A DNA stretch of 64,000 bases, from positions 1-64,000 of the forward strand of contig DXCC01000006.1 in the NCBI GenBank assembly GCA_019116245.1, written 5' to 3'. The first letter of the stretch is position 1. Every line of letters starts with the position of its first letter. The notes below the pieces were generated by a model, which worked only from the letters and a program-made list of their open reading frames with translations, was not told the origin of the DNA and did no database searches. The position numbers and the translations under genes were made by a program. Shown here in pieces: positions 8,418 through 26,548 of the stretch. This stretch comes from Candidatus Tidjanibacter faecipullorum. GTDB taxonomy: Bacteria; Bacteroidota; Bacteroidia; Bacteroidales; Rikenellaceae.

Positions 8418-9413
8418 ATGAAGATCACGCAGTTTGCAAATCCGGAGTTGTTGTGGCTCCTGACGGTGCTGCTTCCCATGGTGGCGCTCTACGTATGGCG
8501 CGAACGCAAGGGGGCGGCTGCCGTGCGCATCTCGTCGGTCACGCCGCTGGTCGGCGCCGTGCGGGGCGTGCGCTACTGGGCGCGCCATCTGCCGTTCGTG
8601 CTGCGGTGCGGCGCCGTCGCGCTGCTGGTGGTGGCGCTGGCGCGTCCCCAGAGCACGGAGCAGGGCTCCTCGACCACCACACAGGGCATTGACATCGTGC
8701 TGACGATGGATGTTTCGACCAGCATGCTGGCGCGCGACTTCCGGCCCGACCGCATCACCGCGGCCCGCGACGTGGCGGCCCGTTTCGTGGCTGACCGGCG
8801 CAACGACCGCATCGGCATCGTGGTCTTTGCCGGGGAGAGTTTTACCCAGAGCCCGCTGACCACCGACCAGGGGACGCTGCAGACTCTGCTGGGCCAGATC
8901 CGGACCGGCATGATCGAGGACGGTACGGCCATCGGAAACGGCCTGGCAACGGCCGTGAACCGGTTGCGTGAGAGCGATGCCAAGAGCAAGGTGGTTATCC
9001 TGCTGACCGACGGTGTGAACAATGCCGGTCAGGTGTCGCCCGCCACGGCGGCCGACATTGCCGCCTCGTACGGCATCCGCGTCTATACGATCGGTGTCGG
9101 GTCGCGGGGCACGGCGCCTTATCCGGCCCAGGACGTGTGGGGCAACATCCACTACGTCCCCATGCCCGTCGAAATCGACGAGGAGATCCTGACCGAGATT
9201 GCCTCCCGCACGGGCGGCGAATATTTCCGCGCCACGGACGAGACGGTGCTCTCGCAGATCTACGATCAGATCAACGCCATGGAGAAGAGCCGGGTCGAGA
9301 CCGACGAATACACGACCTATACCGAACTGGCCGGCCACTACATGCTGTGGGCCTTCGCCCTGCTGGTGGTCGAGTTCCTGGTGCGCTTCCTGTGGCTCCG
9401 GCGCCTGCCGTAG
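8418..9413 (+). CDS. batA: VWA-domain membrane protein BatA
   Basis: A 331-residue protein with membrane helices near residues 7-27 and 56-76 and a C-terminal helix near 310-328, enclosing a von Willebrand factor A domain. The MIDAS metal site is complete: D98-x-S100-x-S102 (MDVSTSML), Thr170 in DGTAIGNG and Asp198 in LLTDG. The N-terminal motif FANPELLWLL and the LARPQ stretch ahead of the VWA domain are typical of BatA/BatB. In Bacteroides fragilis the bat operon was linked to aerotolerance, but the mechanism is unknown. It follows the TPR gene by 60 nt and precedes its paralogue batB by 39 nt. Confidence 0.92.
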   Translation: MKITQFANPELLWLLTVLLPMVALYVWRERKGAAAVRISSVTPLVGAVRGVRYWARHLPFVLRCGAVALLVVALARPQSTEQGSSTTTQGIDIVLTMDVSTSMLARDFRPDRITAARDVAARFVADRRNDRIGIVVFAGESFTQSPLTTDQGTLQTLLGQIRTGMIEDGTAIGNGLATAVNRLRESDAKSKVVILLTDGVNNAGQVSPATAADIAASYGIRVYTIGVGSRGTAPYPAQDVWGNIHYVPMPVEIDEEILTEIASRTGGEYFRATDETVLSQIYDQINAMEKSRVETDEYTTYTELAGHYMLWAFALLVVEFLVRFLWLRRLP

Positions 9414-9452
9414 GCCGGTTCCGGATGAAGAACGATTAACGCAAGAAATGTT

Positions 9453-10496
9453 ATGTTGAGGTTTGCAACACCCGAATATCTCTATCTGCTGCTGGCGATT
9501 CCCGTGCTGGCGGTGGTGTTTGGCCTGGCCGTGCGGTCGCGCCGCCGGCGTCTGGAGCGGCTGGGCAATCCGCAGACGCTGGCCGGACTGATGCCCGATG
9601 CCTCGCCCCGGCGCGTGCGTGGCAAGGTGGTGCTGTTCCTGCTGGCGCTGGTGCTGCTTGCCTTTGCGCTGGCACGACCCCAGCTCGGTTCCAAACTGAA
9701 GGAGGTCGAGCGCGAAGGAGTCGAGATCATGATCGCGATCGACGTGTCGAACTCCATGCTGGCGGCCGACTTTGCCCCCAGCCGTCTGGAGCGGACTAAA
9801 TATGCGGTCGAGAAAGTGCTGGAGGAACTCGATGAAGACCGGGTGGGTATCATCGTCTTTGCCGGCGACGCCTATGTGCAGCTGCCCATCACGTCGGATT
9901 ACCGGACGGCCCGCAACTTCGTGTCGCAGATCTCGACCGATATGGTCTCCAAGCAGGGTACGGCGCTCGGCAGCGCCATCTCGCTGGCCACCTCGTCATT
10001 CTCGTCGGGCAGCGGCCGCAGCCGCGTGGTGATCCTGATTACGGACGGCGAGAATCATGAGGACGATGCCCTGGCGGCAGCCGAGCATGCGGCCGATCAG
10101 GGGGTGACGATCTATACGATCGGCATCGGTACGCCCGAGGGCGCGCCGATCGAACTGAACGGCGACTTCATCCGGGATGCCGACGGCGAGATCGTGGTGT
10201 CAAAGCTGGATGAAAAGAGCCTGCAGGAGATTGCCGCCGAGACGGGGGGCGCCTACGTGCGTGCCGGACAGCAGTCGCTCGGCCTGGATGAGATCATCCG
10301 CCGGATCAACGATACGGAGAAGTCCCGGCTGGCCGCCACCGTCTTCGAGGAGTACGACGAGAAGTACCAGTATTTTCTCGGCGGGGGACTGATTCTGCTG
10401 CTGGTCGAATTCGTGCTGCTGTCGCGCCGCAACCGGCTGCTGTCCCGGTACAACCTTTTCAAACGAAAGAATGTCCAATCAAATCATATTCGTTGA
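9453..10496 (+). CDS. batB: VWA-domain membrane protein BatB
   Basis: A 347-residue paralogue of the preceding protein: N-terminal motif FATPEYLYLL, helices at about 9-27 and 57-75, LARPQ, then a VWA domain with an intact MIDAS (D97-x-S99-x-S101, Thr170 in KQGTALG, Asp198 in LITDGENHEDD) and a C-terminal helix near 312-330 followed by a basic tail. The spacing of metal ligands is almost identical to BatA, so the pair could form a heteromeric membrane complex. It is the last gene of the bat group: no batD or batE follows, and the next gene is a transporter whose ATG lies 11 nt after the batB stop. Confidence 0.92.
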   Translation: MLRFATPEYLYLLLAIPVLAVVFGLAVRSRRRRLERLGNPQTLAGLMPDASPRRVRGKVVLFLLALVLLAFALARPQLGSKLKEVEREGVEIMIAIDVSNSMLAADFAPSRLERTKYAVEKVLEELDEDRVGIIVFAGDAYVQLPITSDYRTARNFVSQISTDMVSKQGTALGSAISLATSSFSSGSGRSRVVILITDGENHEDDALAAAEHAADQGVTIYTIGIGTPEGAPIELNGDFIRDADGEIVVSKLDEKSLQEIAAETGGAYVRAGQQSLGLDEIIRRINDTEKSRLAATVFEEYDEKYQYFLGGGLILLLVEFVLLSRRNRLLSRYNLFKRKNVQSNHIR

Positions 10497-10507
10497 ATGA
10501 AGTAATT

Positions 10508-11788
10508 ATGCACCACACATCATTCTCCTCTGAGGAAGAGGTCACAGCTTCCGGGCATGCGTTGCACCAGCCCGAAAAGGCGGAAAAGGGATCGGCCCGT
10601 TACCGCCACATCCGCAACTGCATGCTGCTTTCGGGACTCTCCGTATTTGCGCAGCTGTACCTGTTCCAGCCCCTGTTGTCCGAACTGTGTCGGGTCTTCG
10701 GCGTCACGCCGGCTACGAGTAGTCTGGCCGTCTCGTTCGCCACGATCGGCATGGCCATCGGACTCTTTATTTTTGCCTTCCGCGCCGATGCCCTGTCGCG
10801 GGAGCGCCTGATGAGTTTCGCCCTGATCGCCTCCTCCGTGCTGACCATCCTGACCGCCTTTGCATGGGATTTCGTGCCGCTGCTGGTGCTCACCCTGCTC
10901 AAGGGCATCGCCTTGTCGGGTGTCTCGGCCGTTGCGCTGGCCTACCTGAACGAAGAGGTGAGCCCGGCCGCCATCGGCGTGGCGATCAGTCTCTATCTCA
11001 GCGGCAATACGATCGGCGGCATGTCCGGCCGTGTGACCTCGACCCTGATTGCGGGGTGGGGGGATTGGCGTTGGGCGGCCGGCATCATCGGTCTGGTGAC
11101 GCTGCTGATCGGCCTGCAGTTTGCACGGCGGATTCCCCATTCCCGCAACTTCCGTCCGCAGACGGTGCACATGAAGATCAAACTGCGCCGCATGGGGCAG
11201 TTCCTCACCCAGTTCTCCTTCCTCGGCCTCTATCTGGTCGCCGCCCTGGTGATGGGCGCCTTCGTGAGCGTGTACAACTACATCTCTTTCGTGCTGGAGT
11301 CGCCGGAGTTCAACCTGCCCCACTATATCGTCGCCATGATCTACATGATGTACACGGTGGGCGTGGCCGGCTCGGTCATTACCGGCAAACTCTCCGACCG
11401 CTACGATGCTGCCACGCTGCTGAAGGGCTCCGTGCTGCTGATGCTGTGGGGGGTGGTGCTGCTCTCCATCATGAAACTGTGGGTCATGGTGATCGGTCTC
11501 GGCATGATGACCTTTGCCTTCTTCAGCGCCCACACGATGGCCTGCCGACTGGTTTCCGTACGGGCCAAGCGGGCCAAGAGCAGCGCAACCTGCCTCTACT
11601 GGCTTTTCTACTACATCGGATCGAGCATCATCGGTTCGTCGACCGGCGTGACGCTGACCCGTTACGGATGGAACGGCTTCATTCTGGTCATTATCGCCAT
11701 CGTGATCGTGGCGCTCATCCTGTCGTTCCTGGCAACGCGAGGCAAGCGCCGTCCCTTCGGCCTGCATGAGATCGCTCCGCTGCATTAG
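10508..11788 (+). CDS. MFS transporter (YnfM/AraJ-like efflux type)
   Basis: A 426-residue protein with 12 predicted membrane helices after a hydrophilic N-terminus of about 35 residues. Between helices 2 and 3 it has FAFRADALSRERLM, a variant of the MFS loop-2/3 motif. The opening helix (VFAQLYLFQPLLSELCRVFGVTPATSSLAVS) resembles bacterial drug/sugar efflux permeases of the YnfM group. The substrate cannot be deduced. I take ATG 10508; a TTG at 10493 in frame would add five residues. It may be co-transcribed with batB and is closed by a clear rho-independent terminator at 11811-11846. Confidence 0.85.
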   Translation: MHHTSFSSEEEVTASGHALHQPEKAEKGSARYRHIRNCMLLSGLSVFAQLYLFQPLLSELCRVFGVTPATSSLAVSFATIGMAIGLFIFAFRADALSRERLMSFALIASSVLTILTAFAWDFVPLLVLTLLKGIALSGVSAVALAYLNEEVSPAAIGVAISLYLSGNTIGGMSGRVTSTLIAGWGDWRWAAGIIGLVTLLIGLQFARRIPHSRNFRPQTVHMKIKLRRMGQFLTQFSFLGLYLVAALVMGAFVSVYNYISFVLESPEFNLPHYIVAMIYMMYTVGVAGSVITGKLSDRYDAATLLKGSVLLMLWGVVLLSIMKLWVMVIGLGMMTFAFFSAHTMACRLVSVRAKRAKSSATCLYWLFYYIGSSIIGSSTGVTLTRYGWNGFILVIIAIVIVALILSFLATRGKRRPFGLHEIAPLH

Positions 11789-11810
11789 CGGCGGACAGGC
11801 TGTCCAACGG

Positions 11811-11846
11811 AACGGCCCGGAAGATGCACCCTTCCGGGCCGTTTTT
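11811..11846 (+). terminator. Rho-independent terminator after the MFS gene
   Basis: A 13-bp stem (11811-11823 with 11831-11843), 7-nt loop and a T-run ending at 11846. Confidence 0.88.
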
Positions 11847-11868
11847 GCATTGGGTTGCGTCCTACGGG

Positions 11869-12816
11869 TTATTCGATGGGAATCTGACGCGACAGCGCCG
11901 CTCGTTTGTGCTCGACGTAGATGGCGTCGATGATGCCGTCGGCCAGTCCGATCATCGGCACATAGATGTAACGGGCCTGCAGACAGCGGGCAATGTAGAG
12001 GAAGATCGTACCGGCCGGCACGATAACGTCCGCGCGGTCGGGCTTGAGCCCCAGCTGCTCGATGCGTTCCTCGACGGTCATCCGCTCGATCGAGGCGTGC
12101 AGCGCGGCCAGGTCGTCGGTGGCGATGCGCTGGGCCGTCTCGTCCTTGGCCGGGGAGAGGCGGTAGAGCTTGTTGATGTTGCCGCCCGAGCCGATGATGT
12201 CGATGTGCGGATAGCTGCGGGCAATCTCCGTCATGTCGTACTGCAGGCGCATCCACTCCTCTTCGGCGACCGCCTGGTTGAGCATGCGGATCGTACCGAT
12301 GTTGTAGGAGCGCGAGACGAGCAGCTGGCCGTTCACCAGCAGGTTGATCTCCGTGCTGCCGCCGCCCACGTCGATGTACATGAAGTTGCCGCAGCGATCC
12401 TTCATGTATTCGATGTGGTTGTTGTAGATCATGCGGGCCTCCTCCTGACCGTCGATGATCTCGATCGGAATGCCGGTGGCCTTGCGCACCTTGCGGATGA
12501 TCTCGGCGCCGTTGCGCGCATCGCGCATGGCCGAGGTCGCACAGGCCCGGAAGGCCGCCACATCGTAGATTTTCATCAACTGGCGGTAGGCCTTCATCAG
12601 GCGGATGAGGTTCTTGACCTTCTCTTTCGAAATTTCGCCCAGCGAGAAGGCGTCGATGCCGAGTCGCAGCGGAATGCGGATCAGCACCATTTTGGTCAGC
12701 CGGTCGTCCTCGTTCGGATCGACGCGCTTGATCAGCAGACGTACGGCATTGGAGCCGATGTCGATGGCCGCATAACGGGTTTCCGTATTACCGGTCGTTT
12801 CGAGTTTCTTCCCCAT
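11869..12816 (-). CDS. ppx: Ppx/GppA exopolyphosphatase-type phosphatase
   Basis: A 315-residue member of the ASKHA-fold Ppx/GppA family. The N-terminal phosphate-1 motif reads YAAIDIGSNAVRLLI (residues 15-29), and the phosphate-2 region YIDVGGGSTEINLL is clear. It hydrolyses polyphosphate ends or pppGpp; at this short length (about 300 residues) it lacks the C-terminal HD-like domain of E. coli Ppx. Its start (ATG 12814-12816) lies 29 nt inside the end of ppk1, so synthesis and degradation enzymes for polyphosphate are translationally linked. The upstream in-frame extension is Arg/Pro-rich and overlaps ppk1, so I did not use it. Confidence 0.92.
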   Translation of the reverse strand: MGKKLETTGNTETRYAAIDIGSNAVRLLIKRVDPNEDDRLTKMVLIRIPLRLGIDAFSLGEISKEKVKNLIRLMKAYRQLMKIYDVAAFRACATSAMRDARNGAEIIRKVRKATGIPIEIIDGQEEARMIYNNHIEYMKDRCGNFMYIDVGGGSTEINLLVNGQLLVSRSYNIGTIRMLNQAVAEEEWMRLQYDMTEIARSYPHIDIIGSGGNINKLYRLSPAKDETAQRIATDDLAALHASIERMTVEERIEQLGLKPDRADVIVPAGTIFLYIARCLQARYIYVPMIGLADGIIDAIYVEHKRAALSRQIPIE

Positions 12817-14872
12817 TTTCTTCCAGTGCTTTGTAGTGTTCGTATAATGCTTCCTGTGAGCGGAAGGGGGTGTCGCCGGAGCCCGGCCAGGGCAGGTTCT
12901 CGCCCGATCCGTCCACGATGCGGCCCTGTCGGTTGTCCTGCAGGCCGGCATCGACGATCCGTTTCATCTCTTCGCGGATGACGGGGTCGTGGACCGGAGC
13001 GATGACTTCGATGCGATTGTCGAGGTTGCGCGGCATCCAGTCGGCCGAGCCGATGTAGATTTTCTCCTCACCGCCTGCTGCAAAGATAAATATTCGGGCG
13101 TGTTCCAGGTACCGGTCGATGATGCCGCAGGCGCGGATATTGTCGCTTACGCCCGGAATGCCCGTCACGAGCGAGCAGTTGCCCCGCACCAGCAGGGTGA
13201 TCGGCACGCCGGCCTGGGAGGCTTCGTAGAGTTTGGCGATGATGACCGGATCGGTCACGTGGTTGACCTTGACCCGGATGTAGGCCGGTTTACCGGCCTT
13301 GCGGTTGCGGATCTCCTGGTTGATGAGCATCAGGAACCGGCGGCGCATGTCGTTCGGCGAGACGAGCAGCTCCTTGAAGTGAACCGAGGCGTAGGGGCGC
13401 TCGATGAAGGTGAAGACGTTGTCGATCTCGCGGGTGAGGGGACGCGAGGCCGTCATCAGCAGACAGTCGGTGTAGGTGCGGGCGTTGCCCTCGTGGAAGT
13501 TGCCCGTGCTGATGCAGGCGATGTCCGGCCCCTGGCGGAATTCGATGTGCACCACCTTCGAGTGGACCTTCAATCCCTCAACGCCGTAGATGACCCGTAT
13601 GCCGGCATCCTGCATCTTCTTGGACCAGGCCATGTTGGAGGCTTCGTCGAAGCGGGCGAAGAGCTCGATCACGACCGTCACCTTCTTGCCGTTCTGGGCG
13701 GCGGCTACCAGGGCGCGGATCACCTTCGAGTTGCGGGCCAGCCGGTAGAGGGTGATCTTGATGCTGCGCACGTCCTTGTGGACGGCGGCCTCCTGCAGCA
13801 GGCGCAGGAACGAGTCGAAACTGTGGTAGGGGACGTGCAGAAAACGGTCGCGTTCGCGGATCTGCGTGAAGATGCTCTCCTCGCCGGAGAGCTCCCGGCG
13901 CAGGATGGGTGGCCAGGCCGGGAAGTGAAGGTCGGGCCGGCCGCAGTCGGGAAAGCGCATGAAGTCCTTGTGGTTCTGGTAGCGGCTGCCGGCCAGCACC
14001 GTGTCGAGGCGGTCCAGGTCGAGCTTGTTGAGGACGCGGCGCAGCAGGTCCTTCGGCATCTGGGCATCGTAGATGACGCGCAGCGGTTCGCCCTTGCTGC
14101 GGCTCTTGATGCCTTTGGAGATTTTCTGGAGCACGCCGTTGCCCGAGTCGTTGTCGATCTCCATTTCGGCGTCGCGGGTGAACTTGAAGGAGTAGGCCTC
14201 GAAGCGGGCATATTGCAGGCCCGGAAAGAGCAGCGGCAGGCAGCAGCGCACCACGTCGTCCAGGTACATGAAGTAGCGGATGCCGTCCTGTTCGGGCAGC
14301 TGTACGAAACGTCCGCACAGATTGACAGGCAGTTCGAGGAAGGCATACTCGTAGCTCTCGCCGTCGGTGCGGGTCAGCCGTACGGCCAGGTAGATGTTTT
14401 CGTCCGTCTCGGCCGTGATGCGGTGGATGGCGGAGAACCACACCGGCAGCATGCTGCCGTTCAGTTGGGAGCGGTAGAAGGAGCGGATATAGGCCAACTG
14501 GGCCTCCGTTGCCTCGGCCTCGGTGATGAGACAGATGTTTTCCTGGCGCAGGGCGCGGTAGACATCCTGTTCCACTTCGCCGTACCGTTCCGAGTAGCGG
14601 TTGTTGAGCTTGTTGATCTGGCGGAGCTGCTGTTTGGCCCGGGTGCGTTCCACGGCGGCCGTCTTGTCGGTGCATTCGATGATCCGGTTCAAGGTGGCTA
14701 CGCGCACGCGGAAAAACTCGTCCAGGTTGTTGGAGTAGATACCCAGGAAGGTCAGTCGTTCGAGCAGGGGTACGTCCTGCTTGCCGGCCTCCTGCAGGAT
14801 GCGGCTGTTGAAATACATCCAGCTGATATCTCGTTCCAGATAGGGCAGGTTCCTTTTGGCTTTCTTTTTCAT
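12788..14872 (-). CDS. ppk1: Polyphosphate kinase 1
   Basis: A 694-residue protein spanning all PPK1 domains: N domain (YLERDISWMYFNSRILQEA), middle domain, and the two phospholipase-D-like C domains. The autophosphorylated histidine (E. coli His435) is His437 in GLKVHSKVVHI; Arg377 (TLYR) and Arg407 (RFDEASN) match the ATP-binding arginines; the His592 equivalent is in YLEHARIFIF. The second conserved E. coli histidine (His454, in AHIGTGNF) is Cys453 here (ACISTGNF). PPK1 makes polyphosphate reversibly from ATP. It is the first gene of a two-gene operon with ppx. No clean TAnnTTTG motif is visible upstream. Confidence 0.95.
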   Translation of the reverse strand: MKKKAKRNLPYLERDISWMYFNSRILQEAGKQDVPLLERLTFLGIYSNNLDEFFRVRVATLNRIIECTDKTAAVERTRAKQQLRQINKLNNRYSERYGEVEQDVYRALRQENICLITEAEATEAQLAYIRSFYRSQLNGSMLPVWFSAIHRITAETDENIYLAVRLTRTDGESYEYAFLELPVNLCGRFVQLPEQDGIRYFMYLDDVVRCCLPLLFPGLQYARFEAYSFKFTRDAEMEIDNDSGNGVLQKISKGIKSRSKGEPLRVIYDAQMPKDLLRRVLNKLDLDRLDTVLAGSRYQNHKDFMRFPDCGRPDLHFPAWPPILRRELSGEESIFTQIRERDRFLHVPYHSFDSFLRLLQEAAVHKDVRSIKITLYRLARNSKVIRALVAAAQNGKKVTVVIELFARFDEASNMAWSKKMQDAGIRVIYGVEGLKVHSKVVHIEFRQGPDIACISTGNFHEGNARTYTDCLLMTASRPLTREIDNVFTFIERPYASVHFKELLVSPNDMRRRFLMLINQEIRNRKAGKPAYIRVKVNHVTDPVIIAKLYEASQAGVPITLLVRGNCSLVTGIPGVSDNIRACGIIDRYLEHARIFIFAAGGEEKIYIGSADWMPRNLDNRIEVIAPVHDPVIREEMKRIVDAGLQDNRQGRIVDGSGENLPWPGSGDTPFRSQEALYEHYKALEENGEETRNDR

Positions 14873-14963
14873 GTTATGATAATTACGGGACGAAGAAAAC
14901 AGTGTCGTATTACAAATATGTTACATTTTCGTGAAGTTTTGCCGGTCGCGCCGGATTTATTGA

Positions 14964-16436
<1,473 letters not shown>

Positions 16437-16461
16437 GACGCGTCCGACGCGTAATGCACAG

Positions 16462-16497
16462 GGCGGGAAATTCCTTCGGGAGTTTCCCGCCTTTTTT
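16462..16497 (+). terminator. Terminator of eno with UUCG tetraloop
   Basis: A continuous stem (16462-16474 with 16479-16491, one G-T pair) closes on a C(TTCG)G tetraloop, followed by six T (16492-16497). Confidence 0.9.
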
Positions 16498-16669
16498 GTG
16501 CCGGTTTGCGACGGGGGCGGGCAGGTCTGCGCCGTGGAGCCGCCGATCCCGGCCGGATGGGGTGGTGCGGTGGCTTGGAAGGAAACCGAGTGATTGGTGC
16601 GGCATGACCACCAGAGCGGAAGCGGGGGGAGAGGAGTATCGGGTGGCGGGGGCCTTTCGGAACCGCTTT

Positions 16670-16717
16670 CGGAAAAGAAAAAGGCGGGGGCTATTCTTTT
16701 GGAATAGCCCCCGCCTT
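16670..16717 (-). terminator. Terminator of the rpoBC transcript
   Basis: A perfect 16-bp stem (16681-16696 with 16702-16717, 5-nt loop). On the minus strand it is followed by a T-rich tract (A-rich at 16670-16680 on the plus strand). It lies 24 bp beyond the rpoC stop. The 16498-16669 stretch between this and the eno terminator holds no gene. Confidence 0.88.
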
Positions 16718-16740
16718 GTCGTGTATGAGTCGGTTGCGGA

Positions 16741-21003
<4,263 letters not shown>

Positions 21004-21100
21004 ATTATCTTTACTTTCTAACTATTATCCGACATGCGGAGAATTGGCCTCTTGCTTCTTCTCCCGACACATACCGATTGGCTCGGCATGTCCGCAGATG

Positions 21101-21136
21101 CCGACCGACACCCGTCGGCGGACGGGCATCGGTCGG
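21101..21136 (-). other. Stem-loop in the rpoB-rpoC spacer
   Basis: 21101-21108 pairs with 21129-21136 and 21111-21116 with 21121-21126, with a 2x2 internal loop and a GGCG/CGCC loop. No T-run follows on the minus strand, so it is more likely an mRNA processing or stability element than a terminator. Confidence 0.45.
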
Positions 21137-21151
21137 TTGCGGTATATCAGC

Positions 21152-24970
<3,819 letters not shown>

Positions 24971-25444
24971 GTAACAAATCTGTTTTTGAGTTGTCCCCTA
25001 CGGCGGCTTTGGCGCGTAGCGGGTAGCACATGCTAATCCAAGATAAGTTGGCGTCTATCGGTGTATCAGACAATCCGGTGTTGTTCCTGTCGCTTCTCGT
25101 ATGCGATCGCTTGTACAGGGGGTGCGATCGTCTGTTGTCCCGTCTCTCGGTGTCGGTACAGTGTAGGGTCCGACACGTTGCTCTGATGTATGTCCGGCCT
25201 GCGGCGAGCGATTCGTCTGGCGGCCAGTTCGGTCGGGGAGGGGCCTTTTGCAAGGACCGCGTTGCCCGCCGGAAAATCACGCTGTCCGCGAATACCGCCC
25301 TCCGGTATCTCCCTCTTGTCCGGTGAGGGGCGGATGGGCGCCTTCGGTTGTCGGCAGCGTCGTATGAATGTCGTTCTGCCGTGCTATCGTTTTGGCAGCC
25401 TGCGGGTTATCACCATGCAATCTGCCGTTCGACAAACGATGGGC
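24971..25444 (-). other. Long untranslated stretch between the rplL terminator and rpoB
   Basis: About 470 nt with no supportable gene: short open frames on both strands lack family features and a start context. No TAnnTTTG motif is obvious on the minus strand. An 8-nt repeat tgcgatcg occurs twice about 25 nt apart near 25100-25135. It is presumably the 5' leader of the rpoB-rpoC message. Confidence 0.5.
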
Positions 25445-25487
25445 AAAAAAAACGACAAAAGGCATAGAGTCTATTGCTAGACTCTAT
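25445..25487 (-). terminator. Terminator/attenuator between rplL and rpoB
   Basis: A 10-bp stem (25464-25473 with 25478-25487, tetraloop) is followed on the minus strand by GCCTTTTGTCG and eight T. It lies 34 bp beyond the rplL stop. In many bacteria partial termination here sets the ratio of L7/L12 to RNA polymerase; that role is inferred. Confidence 0.75.
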
Positions 25488-25521
25488 ACCTGAATATGTC
25501 CTGGAAACAGGAGGTATGAAC

Positions 25522-25902
25522 TTATTTAAGCTCAACCTCGGCTCCAGCCTCTTCGAGCTGCGATTTGATAGACTCGGCTTCCTCTTTGGAAACACCCTCT
25601 TTGATGGCTTTCGGAGCGCCGTCAACGAGGTCTTTAGCCTCTTTCAGACCCAGACCGGTGATTTCCTTAACGACTTTGATTACGCCTACTTTTGCCTGGC
25701 CAGCGCTGGTCAGCACAACGTCGTAAGTGGATTTCTCGGCTGCACCTCCTTCAGCTGCACCTGCTGCGGGAGCTGCTGCAACTGCAACTGCTGCGGCTGC
25801 AGGTTCGATGCCGTACTCGTCTTTCAGAATAGCGGCCAATTCGGTTACTTCCTTAACTGTCAGGTTTACCAACTCTTCAGCTAATTTTTTGATGTCTGCC
25901 AT
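25522..25902 (-). CDS. rplL: 50S ribosomal protein L7/L12
   Basis: A 126-residue stalk protein: N-terminal dimerisation helix ([19 protein letters not shown]), an Ala-rich flexible hinge, and the C-terminal factor-binding domain ([36 protein letters not shown]). It recruits EF-Tu, EF-G and other GTPases to the ribosome. ATG 25902 gives the family N-terminus. Rpl J is encoded immediately upstream, and a terminator follows the gene. Confidence 0.98.
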   Translation of the reverse strand: MADIKKLAEELVNLTVKEVTELAAILKDEYGIEPAAAAVAVAAAPAAGAAEGGAAEKSTYDVVLTSAGQAKVGVIKVVKEITGLGLKEAKDLVDGAPKAIKEGVSKEEAESIKSQLEEAGAEVELK

Positions 25903-26003
25903 TGTCGTATTGATTAATTTTGTTTTTAATTGTTTCTTTCTTTGTGTGTTGCCCGGCATTTATGCGGCTTGGCACCGCACGGGGCCGCCGGAGCAGTCTG
26001 CCG

Positions 26004-26534
26004 CTAGTTGTTCCTCTCTTCGAGGGCTTTTACGATGCCAGCAACCTTCTGTCCTGCAGCGCCGGTAAGAGCGGACATGACGTTCTTGATCGGAGACTGG
26101 AGCAGGCCGATGATATCCCCGATGAGTTCCTCGCGACTCTTGATGGCAACGAGGGTGTCGAGGTTCTGGTCGCCGACATAGATGCAATCCTCTACGAAGG
26201 CTGCTTTCAGGATCGGCTTTCCGAGCGGATTGCTCTTGCGGAACTCCTTGATAACCTGGGCGGGTGCCTTGTTCGTAGCGGAGAACATAACCGAGGTGGT
26301 ACCGTTCAGAACCGCTTTGAGCTGGTCATCCGCCTTGTTTACGGATTCGAGCGCTTTTTCAAGCAGCGTGTTCTTTACGACCATCAGGCAGACCTCTTTC
26401 TCGAAGCACTGGCGACGAAGCGCAGCCGTTTGCTCGGCGTTGAGATCGGCAATATCGGTGATGTAGAAGTGCGGATACTCGTTGAGCTTTGCGGCCAGAG
26501 ACTCGATGATCTGTCTTTTTTCTTCCCTGTTCAT
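26004..26534 (-). CDS. rplJ: 50S ribosomal protein L10
   Basis: A 176-residue L10 (MNREEKRQIIESLAAKLNEYPHFY...), which carries the L7/L12 dimers on its C-terminal helix and with them forms the ribosomal stalk. In many bacteria the L10-L12 complex represses its own mRNA leader. It lies between rplA and rplL on the same strand; a 101-nt gap separates it from rplL. Confidence 0.97.
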   Translation of the reverse strand: MNREEKRQIIESLAAKLNEYPHFYITDIADLNAEQTAALRRQCFEKEVCLMVVKNTLLEKALESVNKADDQLKAVLNGTTSVMFSATNKAPAQVIKEFRKSNPLGKPILKAAFVEDCIYVGDQNLDTLVAIKSREELIGDIIGLLQSPIKNVMSALTGAAGQKVAGIVKALEERNN

Positions 26535-26548
26535 TGTCGTCGGAATTT

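Noticed and set aside
25030-25326. Small open frames on both strands in the rplL-rpoB gap
   Set aside because: Composition is not protein-like (Cys/Arg/Val-rich), no start context, no recognisable family; kept as untranslated leader.
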